DNA from: Anisus vortex
Lineage: Eukaryota > Mollusca > Gastropoda > Planorbidae
Direction: 5' to 3'
Assembly: GCA_949126835.1 (NCBI GenBank)
Contig: OX421500.1
Coordinates: 26,044,731 to 26,108,730 of the forward strand
Length of the DNA: 64,000 nucleotides
This document shows positions 33,776 through 44,565 of this stretch, piece by piece (the stretch's first letter is position 1; each line of letters begins with the position of its first letter). Made by a program: the position numbers and the translations under genes. Below the pieces are notes generated by a model, which saw only the letters and a program-made list of their open reading frames with translations, searched no databases and was not told the origin of the DNA.

Positions 33776-33959
33776 TTACTTCTACCTCCCCTCTTGGCTA
33801 CCGCACAGGAGATCATTAAAGTGTAAAAGAATCGACTAACTAGCTTTGACTGCCGTACTAGTATGCAGCGACATAGAGTATGTAGGCCTAGACTACTAAG
33901 CTAACTGTAAGCCTTTAAGGCTCATAGGTCTATATCTGTAATCGTCCTGCAGAAAAATA

Positions 33960-34735
33960 ATAAAAAAGAGATAAGAAGATAAGATAAGAATGGGCATTTC
34001 CTATAGCGCTTCTATCCAAGCTATTAAATTAGCATGCTTTGTGCGCTCTGGGTTTGATTTGCAGTGGCAGATGTATTAGCCAAAAAGAAAGGTCTTAAGT
34101 TCTTTTTAAAGGATTCTCTTTGTCACAGATTCTCTCGGTGTCTGAGGTAAATTGTTCCATAAAGAAGGCACAACTGATTCAAATGAGCGCACTTCCAGGT
34201 AATTGGACATAATTTTGTGTTCTATTCGCTTTATCACCGGGAGCCAGTGGAGATCCCTCAGTGTCGGGGAGATATGATCTTGCCTCCTCACCCCCGAAAC
34301 AATGCGCGCAGCGGTGTTCTGCACTCTCTGTAATCTCTGCAGTTGGTTCTGGGGCTAACCCCACATGCAACTATTGCAGTAATCCAACCTTGACTGGATA
34401 AGAGAGACTGCTACGGTATTGACCGTCCTTCTATTGAGTTGAGGTCGCAGCTGACCCATGGCGCGTAGATGAGACGAACAAGCCTTAACCACAGCAATGA
34501 TATGTGGAACCATTGATATTTTATTATCAATAAAATGGCCAAGGTCTCTAACCGTGTTGGACAACGTTATCTCGGAAGCCCCAACCTTGATCGTAGTAAT
34601 AGCTATTTTCCGAAGACTGACACCAGAACCACAGATAATTGCCTCTGTCTTGTCATCGTTTAATTTAAGTCTGTTTGCAGCCATCCATGCCTTAACTATT
34701 TGACATGCACTCTTCCACATTACCAACAGCAGCAG
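33960..34735 (-). mobile_element. CR1/L2-like LINE 3' fragment inside hAT
   Basis: Reverse-strand fragment with the end of the reverse transcriptase, a short 3' untranslated region and a tail of TTATC-type repeats (33966-33990). Its 3' end (agagcgcacaaagcatgct, atagcttggatagaagcgct) is the sequence borrowed by the SINE at 14954-15222. The 5' end at about 34735 abuts hAT sequence. No clear target duplication was found. Confidence 0.8.
34070..34726 (-). pseudogene. LINE reverse transcriptase C-terminal fragment
   Basis: Two frames joined by a frameshift near 34358. The first (34726-34355) reads WMAANRLKLNDDKTEAIICG, the region just after the catalytic centre, then LGHFIDNKISM and VSLIQSRLDYCNSCMWG. 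The second reads MQNTAARIVSGVRRQDHISP, then LRDLHWLPVIKRIEHKI, then jumps to VVPSLWNNLP. The usual stretch of about 40 residues between HKI and the LWN motif is missing, so there is an internal deletion. The fragment probably comes from the same clade as 23823-26001, but the two do not overlap and cannot be compared directly. Confidence 0.85.
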
Positions 34736-35024
34736 CGCAGGCAGACGAATCAGGACGAAAACTAAGATCCTAAATGCTATCGGAAATAATTAGGCCCTTA
34801 TTACAACTTAAGGATTTCATTGCATATTTAACAAAATGTTCAAGTACACATTCAAATAATATAATAATTAAGGGCCCCCAGCGCCACGCGAGATTGTAGA
34901 AGGTTTTGGGACATCTCCTCTTAGCTTAATAGCAATAATTACAAAAATACTTGCGTAATTGCCAATTTCATTTTAAATTTTAATATTCACGGGCTTCATG
35001 GGCCCCCCTAAACTCTCATGGGCC

Positions 35025-35041
35025 CCGGTACGGCGTACCGG
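35025..35041. other. GC-rich subterminal palindrome of the hAT element
   Basis: ccggtacg, one base, cgtaccgg: a perfect palindrome 25 bases from the right end. The left end has a matching half (ccggtacg near 32180). It may be a transposase-binding subterminal repeat. Confidence 0.5.
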
Positions 35042-35074
35042 CTGTACCCCCCTCTCGTGGGGCCTGGCGAGACG

Positions 35075-35104
35075 CGATGTGGCCCGCGGGCCGCCTGTTG
35101 CACA
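35075..35104. mobile_element. Solo end of an older hAT-family element at the insertion site
   Basis: Reverse-read, cagaggtgtgtgtgcaac followed by ggcggcccgcgggcc matches the 29711-29900 end (gtgcaac, ggcggcccgcggg). The larger hAT therefore seems to have landed in an older hAT-like element; a short possible remnant of its other end lies just left of 32145 (ctgggtgtttgtgtgc). Confidence 0.4.
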
Positions 35105-37687
35105 CACACCTCTGTCTAATTAATGCATTGAGCATGTTTACAAGAATGTACTTCTTGAAGATTATTGAGTTTTAGTTTGACCAGAGGATTTCGGCCAACA
35201 CAAGAGATAGGGGTCAGTGTGGACACGTCTTTTTGTTCAGGATACTTTCCACATCTCATTTTAGAATCATTCAATGTTTGAGAATAATCTTTAGAATGCC
35301 TAAATATATCCATGCATTTCTCATTGTAGCTGTTACTGACTGTTCGATAGATTATCGAGGATTACGCCTATCTGTGGTTGTACTCTACGTATATTATGCG
35401 CATTATAATGATGTTGTCCTTTATTACCACAGTATTATAACCAGACCTGCCTAATTAAAACTTAAACATTTCGTAATAACATCATTCTCTCCCCCCCCCC
35501 CCCCCCCCCCTTAATTTGGCCCGAAAATTCGTAATCACATATTTGTACCCCCAAAACACCGTAGTAATATTGTAATTACCTGAGTACATATTTTAGCCAC
35601 CCAATTACTTAACAAATTTCGTAGGCCTATATTTACATATTTGCCTATATAGTTTACATATGGGTTAAGTTATTGATACATATTTTATATTATTACATTT
35701 TGCCTTAATGTGTTCATTAGTTTCAGTCCCATTTCTATTCTTCTATATACATTCGTGAACACATGTTTAAAACAATATTTAAATAATGATTAAAGATTTC
35801 GTAAGCCAGTTAGTTCATTTGTGTATGGTTTGACCTCTGACATATTATTTGATATTCTAATTATCACCCAAGTGGCTTATATTGACTTTATTTTTATTTT
35901 AACGGATTTCCGCCTCACATGTCACATTTTGCAATTAGAATTTAAACATAAGAAATACATTTTTCATTCAGATCCGGGTTTAAATTCATATTTTGTTCAT
36001 GCAAGAAATGTAAAATATTGGCGAAATACAATAGGCAAGGAATTATCAAACATCCATGTTCCTAGTTTTAATTTGTGACTATAAATTCGTAACATTGCTA
36101 GTTATTTTCTCCTAAAAGTAGAAGGTTTGGTTATAGTACTATCTTTTATCCCCTTAAATGTGTAGTATACGGAGAGAATATACAAGGATGTAACATCTAG
36201 AATGTATACATTGATCACAGGGAACAGTGTACAACATTACGAAGGTCACACTGGAAGAACAATGGAAGTCACATTAAAGTAAGAAAAAAAAGTTAATGAT
36301 TCTTGGTACATGGAATAGGCTCAAACTTTTAGTCTAGTCATTACCAGTAGAAGGCATATAGCTTTTAAGTTGTAAATACTGAATATATTATAGGCTTTTA
36401 AACAAACAAGCTTGACGTTGAGACTATTGCATATTGCAAACCTATAAAGTCGTAATCTGTCTGTTCCCAAGATGAGGATATTGTGACTTTACATCGGTCT
36501 TCCATTGTGTGTCTTTATATAATTGACTTCCTTATTCCACATTATTTTGTTTCACCTACTTTACACAATGGTACATACGCCTCATATTTTATTCATATTT
36601 CTAGTGAGGTCACGTTACACACACACACACACACAAACACACATCCTACCCCCAGCAGCCCCCCTCTGTTGAGTGGGAGACCTAGTTGTCACCACCATGA
36701 CAACCTGTCAGAAGTAATTCTCCTCTCCGGTCAACTAGCTGACCAGCACTCCCATGTCAATTTTCTGCTTGGTTATTGCCTTCATTATTGGCGAATCGGT
36801 TTTTTCTCTTCTTCTTCTCTTTCTTCTACACTGTAACACTTGTTTCTTGTCTTTCAATTTTTTTTAACCTTTTTGTTTTAAACCACGTGTGCAGTCAGCA
36901 TTCTTTATTCTAAAGTCTTTCATTGAACCATACACATTCTTGTCTGTGTTCTTCATGTTCTGACATACACATTTCTCATGTTTCATTTATAGGGGACAAT
37001 AGGATATAGAGACATGGTCTTCTTACACTATGTAGTGTTTTTTTTTATTCTCTACGTGTGTCGTGTATAGGATTCAGTATAGAGATCTCGTTTTCTTAAC
37101 AATGGTGGTGCGTGTATATTTAGACTGTTGACCTCTCACTTATACAGGAGTCGGTTTCTAAAATCGCAAGTAATCAATCTTTAAATACTAATCTAGAATG
37201 CTCCCGGTTTTTTTGCCAGATAAAGGCATATCATTAAGTAAATTAACTTCACTGAAAAGAAAATATCTTTACGTTAGTTAACAAAAACTGACTTTATTTA
37301 AACTATTGTTATATAAGATAAGATAAAACAAGATTACTTTATTGATTCAAATAAATGGAAATTTGACTTGATTACATAATTTCCATCTTTCAGCATACTT
37401 AAAACAATATTAAAGAACCATTTGTACTTAAGCACAAAAGACATTGGCGCACACTATCAAACCATTTATCATACAAATACAAGAAAAAGTATAATTTAGG
37501 AGTCAGCTATTGAACTATTGTATTTCCTGGCTGACTGATGATTCTTTTAAAAGATTCTCACTGAAATATCTCTGTTCTTGCCCTAATTGAAAGAAGCCGA
37601 CCACTTGGACTAGATATGATGTAACTATCGTGAAGCGGATGTGCTTACATTTCAAATGTGTCTTCAATATCAAGCAATAACCAAAGA
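35105..37687. other. AT-rich intergenic with microsatellites and LINE-like tail
   Basis: Poly-C at 35491-35510 and (CA)n at about 36618-36645. At about 37310-37400 a reverse-oriented LINE-3'-end-like sequence begins with ataagataagataaaacaag. No host gene seen; frames such as 35821-36078 and 36483-36836 lack motifs. Confidence 0.5.
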
Positions 37688-37972
37688 CTAGAATAATATG
37701 GACCGCTTTCTCTATTTTTTACAGCTGTAATCTTCTTTTTTTCCGCACGCTGTCTTAAATGACTTCTACGCTCCTACGTTTGCATTAAAGGTTTCCGCTG
37801 TCTACAACTTTAGATTATAATTTTAATTTTTCATTGACAAAATCATAGCGATTAAATAAAACGGAAGTGTACAGTGCAAAAGGGAATTGGGAATTCTGAA
37901 AGAAAAGTCATTCGAGCCATCAAATCATCAAATAGCAGAAATATTAAAGCAGGCGGCCCATCTCATTATAGT
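37688..37972. mobile_element. MITE related to the fold-back element at 41932
   Basis: About 285 bp with imperfect inverted ends (left agaataatatggaccgctt; right reversed actataatgagatgggccgc). The interior shares ttttaatttttcatt and aaaatcatagcgattaaata with 42210-42255. No transposase. Confidence 0.65.
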
Positions 37973-38336
37973 ATAGTATTTGCTATAACACAGTCACTAA
38001 GTTTAAATTTTGCTTGGTTGCTCACATTGTTTACGTATCTCTTCATCTCCCGACTTTCATTAAGAAATTTTAACTTTATCTGTCAAACAGGATTAGTTTT
38101 TGATAGTTCGTTTTTCTATGCCATTCCTTTTATCATATTTCTTTACCGCCTATATGTTTGTTACCTACTTAAAATATTTAAAAAAATGTGAATAAATAGC
38201 CAATAGCTTGTTTCAACTAATAATATAATGGATTCAATCAAATCAAAGTCGCATAGTCTACACGCAATGTTTGTTGCTTTAAATTATCATGATTTACTTA
38301 TTATAATGATAAGATGAATCTTCATTTTTCTTATTA
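37973..38336. other. AT-rich spacer
   Basis: Nothing recognised; the frame 37874-38191 starts inside the MITE and is not credible. Confidence 0.6.
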
Positions 38337-38344
38337 TACCAAGG

Positions 38345-38852
38345 CAGCGTTTCCCACAAGCCGGGTCGCCACCGAGTACAGGGGACACAAAATAAAAATG
38401 ACCGGGTGGCAGAAAGAAGAAGAAAAGTTCAAAACCTATGTCTGAATGTTGTAATGAGCACATGACTGTAGTCCTATATGTTGAGCCCTAAGTAAGCATT
38501 CTGTGATATCTGAACTAGATTTTAGCTACAGTCCTCGGGTGCATGAATACGACGAGCCACCACGTTAATGATCCGGGGGACATGCGCACGACCTATCGGC
38601 GTGCCGCAGTGTGGCTAGTCTCGGACAGGATCTTGGTGTGTCCCCCCCCACTAACTCGATCCACCCATTTATTAAAGAGCCGGAAGACTAGTCCTGGTTT
38701 ATTTTTAGACATATACGATCGGTACACACGTAACAAAGTCTGGAGTAATTCTGTTTAAACTCCTATTAGAAATATAATAATAATAATGCCTCGTTAAAAA
38801 ATAAAATTAAAAATAGACAAATAACACGAACAACAAACTTTGGGTAACGCTG
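38345..38852. mobile_element. Possible non-autonomous hAT element
   Basis: Left end CAGCGTTTCCCACAAGCCGGG and right end, reversed, CAGCGTTACCCAAAGTTTG resemble the CAGNGNTTCCCAA hAT terminus. The flanking 8-mers (taccaagg and tgctattg) agree at only 4 of 8, so the boundary is unproven. The interior is GC-richer than the flanks and has no transposase. Confidence 0.4.
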
Positions 38853-39086
38853 TGCTATTGGAGCGGAAATAGTAACAAAAAAAAATGGTTTTCAAAAAGA
38901 CAACCGGAACAAACTACAAAGCAATGTTCTAACAATAAAACAATTGTTCGGTTAAAAGTATTTTTAAAAAAGTACTAGAGAGATCCTTATTCAAATTAAA
39001 AATAGCGAAGTGAATTGAATTGAAACATGGAGGAGTTGATTGCTTTTCAATTTTAGAATTGTTAGTTGGGGGATTTAGATCCTATG
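38853..39086. other. AT-rich spacer
   Basis: Nothing recognised. Confidence 0.6.
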
Positions 39087-39668
39087 GACAAGTCTTAACG
39101 TGTATGCATGCATAAAAGGTCACGTGCAAAACCATTTCCGTTCTTATTCGATCATTTTTTTGGAAACAATGTCTGTGTGCTGGGTTTCTGGTTGTGCTCA
39201 AATTTGTTGGGGATTAAATATTATTTAATTTCCAAAAGATGTTTACAAAACAAAACAATATATTGTGAAAGTCAGAAGTGAAAAATCACCTTTTTATAAT
39301 ATCAAACGAATTGCTTAATGCAAAGGAATTTTTGCTATTCGTTTTTATGAATTTACGCATTTTGTTTTTTAATAACCAAGAAAACGCAACTCTTGGCTAA
39401 TTTATTTTGTAAACAAAAAAACATTTTACCTCACGCGACTAACACTTGAGAATTAATTATCGCCTACTCACTTTTGATGTTAAAAACGGATTCCTCATAA
39501 CTAATATTGTATCCTTTGTATAATTCTAAAAGACTAGAACTGGCCGTCGAGGTTGAAATCAATTGTCAAACACCAGCAAAAGCATGCTTTTTTGTTATTA
39601 GTTTAAAAATAGAACAGGAAGTTCACGAACATTCGGGTTCAAAAGTTCACGCCTCATTAAGACTTGTC
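39087..39668 (+). mobile_element. THAP-bearing inverted-terminal-repeat element, copy 2
   Basis: A 582-bp element with ends gacaagtcttaacg (39087-39100) and cattaagacttgtc (39655-39668), which are reverse complements at 13 of 14 positions. It aligns along most of its length, in opposite orientation, with 2633-3239. A THAP-like frame starts at ATG 39169. The target duplication is unclear. Two copies sharing ends and interior identify this as a mobile family. Confidence 0.7.
39169..39290 (+). pseudogene. Decayed THAP zinc-finger N-terminus
   Basis: From ATG 39169 the frame reads MSVCWVSGC, then a stop at 39226, then FPKDVYKTKQYIVKVRSEKS. It aligns with the copy at 3046-3166. THAP fingers have an early C-x2-4-C, a conserved FP motif and a Trp; here Cys5 has become Trp, the Trp near the end has become Tyr, and the final C-x2-H is absent. 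A dead transposase N-terminus is the simplest reading. Confidence 0.6.
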
Positions 39669-40484
39669 AATTCCAAGGCAAACACACACACACATTGAAC
39701 ACTATAGATCAGATGATAAGATCTATTGTGTAGGCCTAGTTGGTCTATATTCTACACATGTTCATTGTTCTCTATGCGTGTAAAATGTGTTCACGTCCAT
39801 GAAGTCGAGATTGTTTCAAAGATTAGAATCTACGTTCATTTGAAAAAGGTGAAAGAAAGACAGAAAAGTTCTCACGTACAGTTGCAGATTCATTGGTGGA
39901 AGTTTACCACATGGCCATCTTAGCTAAGTTGATCGTGACGTAGTTTTGTGGGTCACCTAAGAGCAATTACGTCAGAGGTATCTTCCTCTCTCCCCAACAC
40001 TTTGGTCCCATTTTAGTTATATATATAAAGTAGACTGAGTGTGTGTGTCAAGTCCGATTTCCATTGGTTAATTTTAAAGAGGGCAGTTCAGCTAGTTTTT
40101 CAATATAGTCTCTTTGTGTGTGTGTGTGTATGTGTATTGGCGCCATACGGGTTGAATTAGTTGTATAGGAACTTCGTGGTTCTAATTGAAATGATGTAAA
40201 CAATACACTAATTACACACACACACTTGTACTTTATCCCGCAGTTTACGTTAGCCATCTCATTACAAACGACTGCAGGCTAATCTACGCTGCATGTGCAC
40301 TGCATTAAGTCATTACACATTTCATTACTAGGTCTAGGCATGGAGTTGACTGGAATGCCAGGCAAGCTACCTTTATTAGCCAAATTACACACAGGATTAG
40401 CACTACATGGGTTATGGGGGGGTGTTGGGGCTAAAGTTTTGTTTTTATACTTAATATCTCACAATTCCACTTATGTATATGCGT
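39669..40484. other. Intergenic, with possible truncated Helitron-like 5' end
   Basis: At about 40018-40085 the sequence tatatatataaagtagactg followed by tttccattggttaatttt resembles the start of the elements at 30325 and 47055 (ccccattggtcaattt). CA/TG microsatellites lie at about 40110 and 40214. No gene seen. Confidence 0.35.
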
Positions 40485-41385
40485 TCTAGAGAGAACAGCC
40501 CAGCATCCTATGTGGATAACCGGTTTCATTAGAATTCACTTATCTGCATTCTAGATAGAACATCCCAGCATCCTATATTGCATAACCGGTTTCATTAGAA
40601 TTCACTTATCTGCATTCTAGATAGAACATCCCAGCATCCTATATTGCATAACCGGTTTCATTAGAATTCACTTATCTGCTTTCTACAGAGAAGAGCCCAG
40701 TGTCCTACGTGATAACCGGTTTCATTATAATTCACTTATCTGCTTTCTAGAGAGAAGAGCCCAGCATCCTATGTGGATAACCGGTTTCATTAGAATTCAC
40801 TTATCTGCATTCTAGATAGTACAGCCCAGCATTCTATGTGGATAACCGGTTTCATTAGAATTCACTTATCTGCATTCTAGATAGAACAGCCCAGCATCCT
40901 ATGTGGATAACCGGTTTCATTATAATTCACTTATCTGCTTTCTAGAGAGAACAGCCCAGCATCCTATGTGGATAACCGGTTTCATTAGAATTCACTTATC
41001 TGCATTCTAGATAGAACATCCCAGCATCCTATATTGCATAACCGGTTTCATTAGAATTCACTTATCTGCATTCTAGAGAGAACAGCCCAGCATCCTATGT
41101 GGATAACCGGTTTCATTAGAATTCACTTATCTGCTTTCTACAGAGAAGAGCCCAGTGTCCTACATGATAACCGGTTTTATTAGAATTCATTTATCTGCCT
41201 TCTAGAGAGAATAGCCCCGTGTCCTACGTGATAACCGGTTTTATTAGAATTCATTTATCTGCCTTCTAGAGAGAAGAGCCCCGTGTCCTACGTGATAACC
41301 GGTTTTATTAGAATTCATTTATCTGCCTTCTAGAGAGAATAGCCCCGTGTCCTACGTGGTAGCCGGTTTTATTAGAATTCCAAAC
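40485..41385 (+). repeat. 63-66-bp minisatellite, 14 copies
   Basis: The marker ataaccggtt recurs at spacings of 63-66 bp from 40517 to 41294, with a variant at 41358. Each unit carries an ACCGGT palindrome, usually a GAATTC and a TCTAGA. Two sub-types exist: tcctatgtggataacc and tcctacgtgataacc. The second dominates the right end. Confidence 0.95.
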
Positions 41386-41931
41386 ATTCCTTTACTAATT
41401 GCAATTGACTAGCTGGCCACAGCGCAACGCGCCCATGAAGGCGAAGTATTATTGAGCCCCATTTCTCAATGAAACAAGTGGTCTATTTCATCCCGAACGT
41501 TTCTTTTCGCCTCACCGATTTGGTAGTTTTTGTCCCCCAGCAATTCCCACCCTTTATTGAAATGATAACTCTGAAGAGTTTTGTTGATTCCCCAGCAAGA
41601 TGAAAGTGTATTATGAACTAAATATCTACACTAAAGATCGCGATGCACTTTACTCATGTTACACAGAAAGTAATCAAAACCTATGCAGAGATCAAGCTAA
41701 GTCAATGCTATTTATAAACATGAATAAGGCTAGGGCTAGAATTACACAACAGTGAACATATGCATCAAGCAAAGACTAAAAAAATATTTTAAAAAAGTAA
41801 CCATTGATGTGTAACAGTAGTAGTATTTTTTTCAACATCTATATTTAATATCTCTCTCCTCTTCTCTCTCTATATCTCTCTCAATCTCTCTCAATTCAGC
41901 TCATTTTTGTGTTAAGAGCAGCCTTAGTTTT
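41386..41931. other. AT-rich spacer with CT run
   Basis: CT-rich microsatellite at about 41850-41895. Nothing else recognised. Confidence 0.6.
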
Positions 41932-42393
41932 ACCATAGACTATAATATACATGGACCGCTTGCTTTAGTTTTGTATGCTATTATCTTCTTTTTTTTTCAA
42001 TTCCCGATTCTAAATGAAGTAATTGCTTTACAAGTTCCGTTTTATTAAATCGCATTTTTTCGACTTCAAATGAATACTTGTAGGCCTATTATTCCTATTA
42101 TCATTGACTATAATAAGATGGACCGCCTGCTCTATTTTTAGAGCTTATATTCTTTTTCCGTGCGTACACAACACTGATCTATAAATGTTTCCGCTCTGTA
42201 CAACTTTTGATTTTAATTTTTCATTAAGAAAATCATAGCGATTAAATAAAACGGAAGTTATATATCAATAACTTTATTTCCTATATAGCAATTACGTTAT
42301 TTAGAATCGGGAATTCCGAACATCAGTGTTTCAAGTCATCATATATAGTAGAAATACTAAAGCAAGCGGTCCATGTATATTATAGTCTATGGT
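41932..42393. mobile_element. Fold-back MITE with long inverted arms
   Basis: The outer ends are perfect inverted repeats of about 37 bases (accatagactataatataca, then tggaccgcttgctttag). Inner parts are also inverted relative to each other: cccgattctaaatgaagtaa (left) against the reverse of gaatcggga (right), and gttccgttttatt against aataaaacgg. A second inward-placed end (gactataataagatggaccg at about 42108) shows that the right 285 bp equals the MITE at 37688-37972 and the left part is an added inverted copy. Flanking T runs leave the target duplication ambiguous. Confidence 0.8.
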
Positions 42394-43397
42394 TTTACTC
42401 TAATTGCAGTTTCTTGATTTCTTAAGATAAATATATTGGTTTATTTCATTTCTAATACATTGCACGTGCAGATGAAACGGTAGACGTAATATGTCATTCT
42501 TCAATCTAATTATAACGCCTACGTCTACCTCCTTCCACCCACCCTATAAGCCTATCGGGGAATGTTAATATTATGATATAATGCAATGAGCTGTTGAAGT
42601 CATCATTTGGTGCTTCAATGTGATGGGTTCATATCACTTTAGTGTTGAGTTGGTCATTTTCCCCTCTGGCGAGCTTTGTGAAGTAGAAGTTCTGATGTAA
42701 ATGCCTATCCTTGGTTGTAGCCACATTGAACTTATCTCTCTTCAACTCTTCTACTCAAACCACTTCATTGTTTTAAAACATATTACTACGTAAGAAATCT
42801 GTCTATTGAACTGATACTAGAAAATCAATTCAAGCAGATTTGTTCAGCCTGTATCGGCAGCGCGTAGTTTGTTTTTAGAGCTGACCGTTTCCAAAGTCCA
42901 AAGCATCTTTTATTTACAAGTAACAGGTGAATTAAACTCAGATATAACATAGAGATTTACGAAACACTAATGATAATAGTTTACTTTGGTATAGTTGGTA
43001 CAGCCTGGGTTCGTTTATCAACGTTCTATAGTCGAAATGTCTTCCGACTGCTAAAAAAAAAAAGCCAAACATTTTGTATCTTACAGCAGCATTTTGATTG
43101 ATCACTTCAGTAGTTGTTTGTTTAATAAATCATGTATTTCTTCTGTGCGATAAATCAGTTGCCTACTTGGAATTAATAAACCAGATAACGCTCTGTGGAT
43201 GCGAGGCGTATCAAAATTTTTGGTGATTTAAATAGTTACGGTATTTCAAGTACGCCCTACCGCCCACTAACTTACTAATGCTCTCCTACCGCCACATGGA
43301 CCATCCGGCGCCCACTCACTATCTCCACAGCGCCCACTGGGAACCTCTGATCTATAGAAATGTCGATTACGCCCCCCACCCACTTTTCATTTTTTCG
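42394..43397. other. AT-rich intergenic stretch
   Basis: Nothing recognised. Confidence 0.6.
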
Positions 43398-44177
43398 TTT
43401 CCATTCGAGGGAGATGGGCCACCTCAGTGTCTACCCCAGTCTTGTGCTTCCATTTGAGGGAGATGTGCCACCTCAGTGTCTACCCCAGTCTTGTGCTTCC
43501 ATTCGAGGGAGATGGGCCACCTCAGTGTCTACCCCAGTCTTGTGCTTCCATTCGAGGGAGATGTGCCACCTCAGTGTCTACCCCAGTCTTGTGCTTCCAT
43601 TCGAGGGAGATGGGCCACCTCAGTGTCTACCCCAGTCTTGTGTTTCCATTCGAGGGAGATGGGCCACCTCAGTGTCTACCCCAGTCTTGTGCTTCCATTC
43701 GAGGGAGATGGACCACCTCAGTGTCTACCCCAGTCTTGTGTTTCCATTCGAAGATGGGCCACCTCAGTGTCTACCCCAGTCTTGTGCTTCCATTCGAGGG
43801 AGATGGGCCACCTCAGTGTCTACCCCAGTCTTGTGTTTCCATTCGAGGGAGATGGGCCACCTCAGTGTCTACCCCAGTCTTGTGCTTCCATTCGAGGGAG
43901 ATGGACCACCTCAGTGTCTACCCCAGTCTTGTGTTTCCATTCGAAGATGGGCCACCTCAGTGTCTACCCCAGTCTTGTGCTTCCATTCGAGGGAGATGGG
44001 CCACCTCAGTGTCTACCCCAGTCTTGTGCTTCCATTCGAGGGAGATGTGCCACCTCAGTGTCTACCCCAGTCTTGTGCTTCCATTCGAGGGAGATGAACC
44101 ACCTCAGTGTCTACCCCAGTCTTGTGCTTCCATTCGAGGGAGATGGACCACCTCAGTGTCTACCCCAATCTTGTGCG
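43398..44177 (+). repeat. 49-bp minisatellite, 16 copies, open in all three forward frames
   Basis: Units carry ccacctcagtgtctacccca and gtcttgtgcttccattcgag; two units are 46 bp. Since 49 and 46 both leave remainder 1 on division by three, each frame cycles through the unit's three readings, and because the unit lacks stops in any forward frame, three overlapping frames of 237-269 residues result (43360-44236). This explains the frames without invoking a gene. Confidence 0.95.
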
Positions 44178-44565
44178 TCATGGCAGTAACCTATGAATGT
44201 TATATTATGTGTGTGTGCGCCATGGCAGTAACCTAAGAGCATGAATGTTAGGCTATATTATGTGTGTGTGCGCCATGGCAGTAACCTAAGAGCATGAATG
44301 TTATATTATGTGTGTGTGCGCCATGGCAGTAACCTAAGAGCATGAATGTTATATTATGTGTGTGTGCGCCATGGCAGTAACCTAAGAGCATGAATGTTAT
44401 ATTATGTGTGTGTGCGCCATGGCAGTAACCTAAGAGCATGAATGTTATATTATGTGTGTGTGCGCCATGGCAGTAACCTAAGAGCATGAATGTTATATTA
44501 TGTGTGTGTGCGCCATGGCAGTAACCTAAGAGCATGAATGCTATATTATGTGTGTGTGCGCCTCC
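44178..44565 (+). repeat. 48-bp tandem repeat, 8 copies
   Basis: Units carry gccatggcagtaacctaaga and a (TG)n stretch. The reverse strand is stop-free and reads MLLGYCHGAHTHNITF per unit (95 residues, 44248-44535), a by-product of the 48-bp period. It abuts the 49-mer array directly. Confidence 0.95.

Larger units (their letters stand above)
32153..35066 (-). mobile_element. Full-length hAT transposon, inactive, with nested LINE fragment
   Basis: A 2914-bp element. Ends CAGGGCCCACGAGAG and, reverse-read, CAGGCCCCACGAGAG match at 14 of 15, and a subterminal ccggtacg is also shared. The flanking 8-mers gcgagacg (32145-32152 and 35067-35074) are identical, the hAT signature. It contains a reverse-strand transposase relic (32700-33775), a poly-C run near the left end, and a LINE 3' fragment (33960-34735). 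GC-rich ggggcccc words near both ends and the transposase type (ZMYM/DUF4371-like) fit a hAT-5-like lineage. The perfect duplication suggests moderate age, although the gene is already broken. Confidence 0.9.

Noticed and set aside
23823..34735. The two LINE pieces as one split copy
   Set aside because: They carry non-overlapping parts of the protein and lie about 8 kb apart in different contexts (minisatellite and hAT); the middle of the reverse transcriptase is absent from both, so a common copy cannot be shown.
37310..37640. Definite LINE copy
   Set aside because: Only the tail-like start and general look suggest a LINE 3' end; no coding motif could be confirmed, so it is left as a remark.
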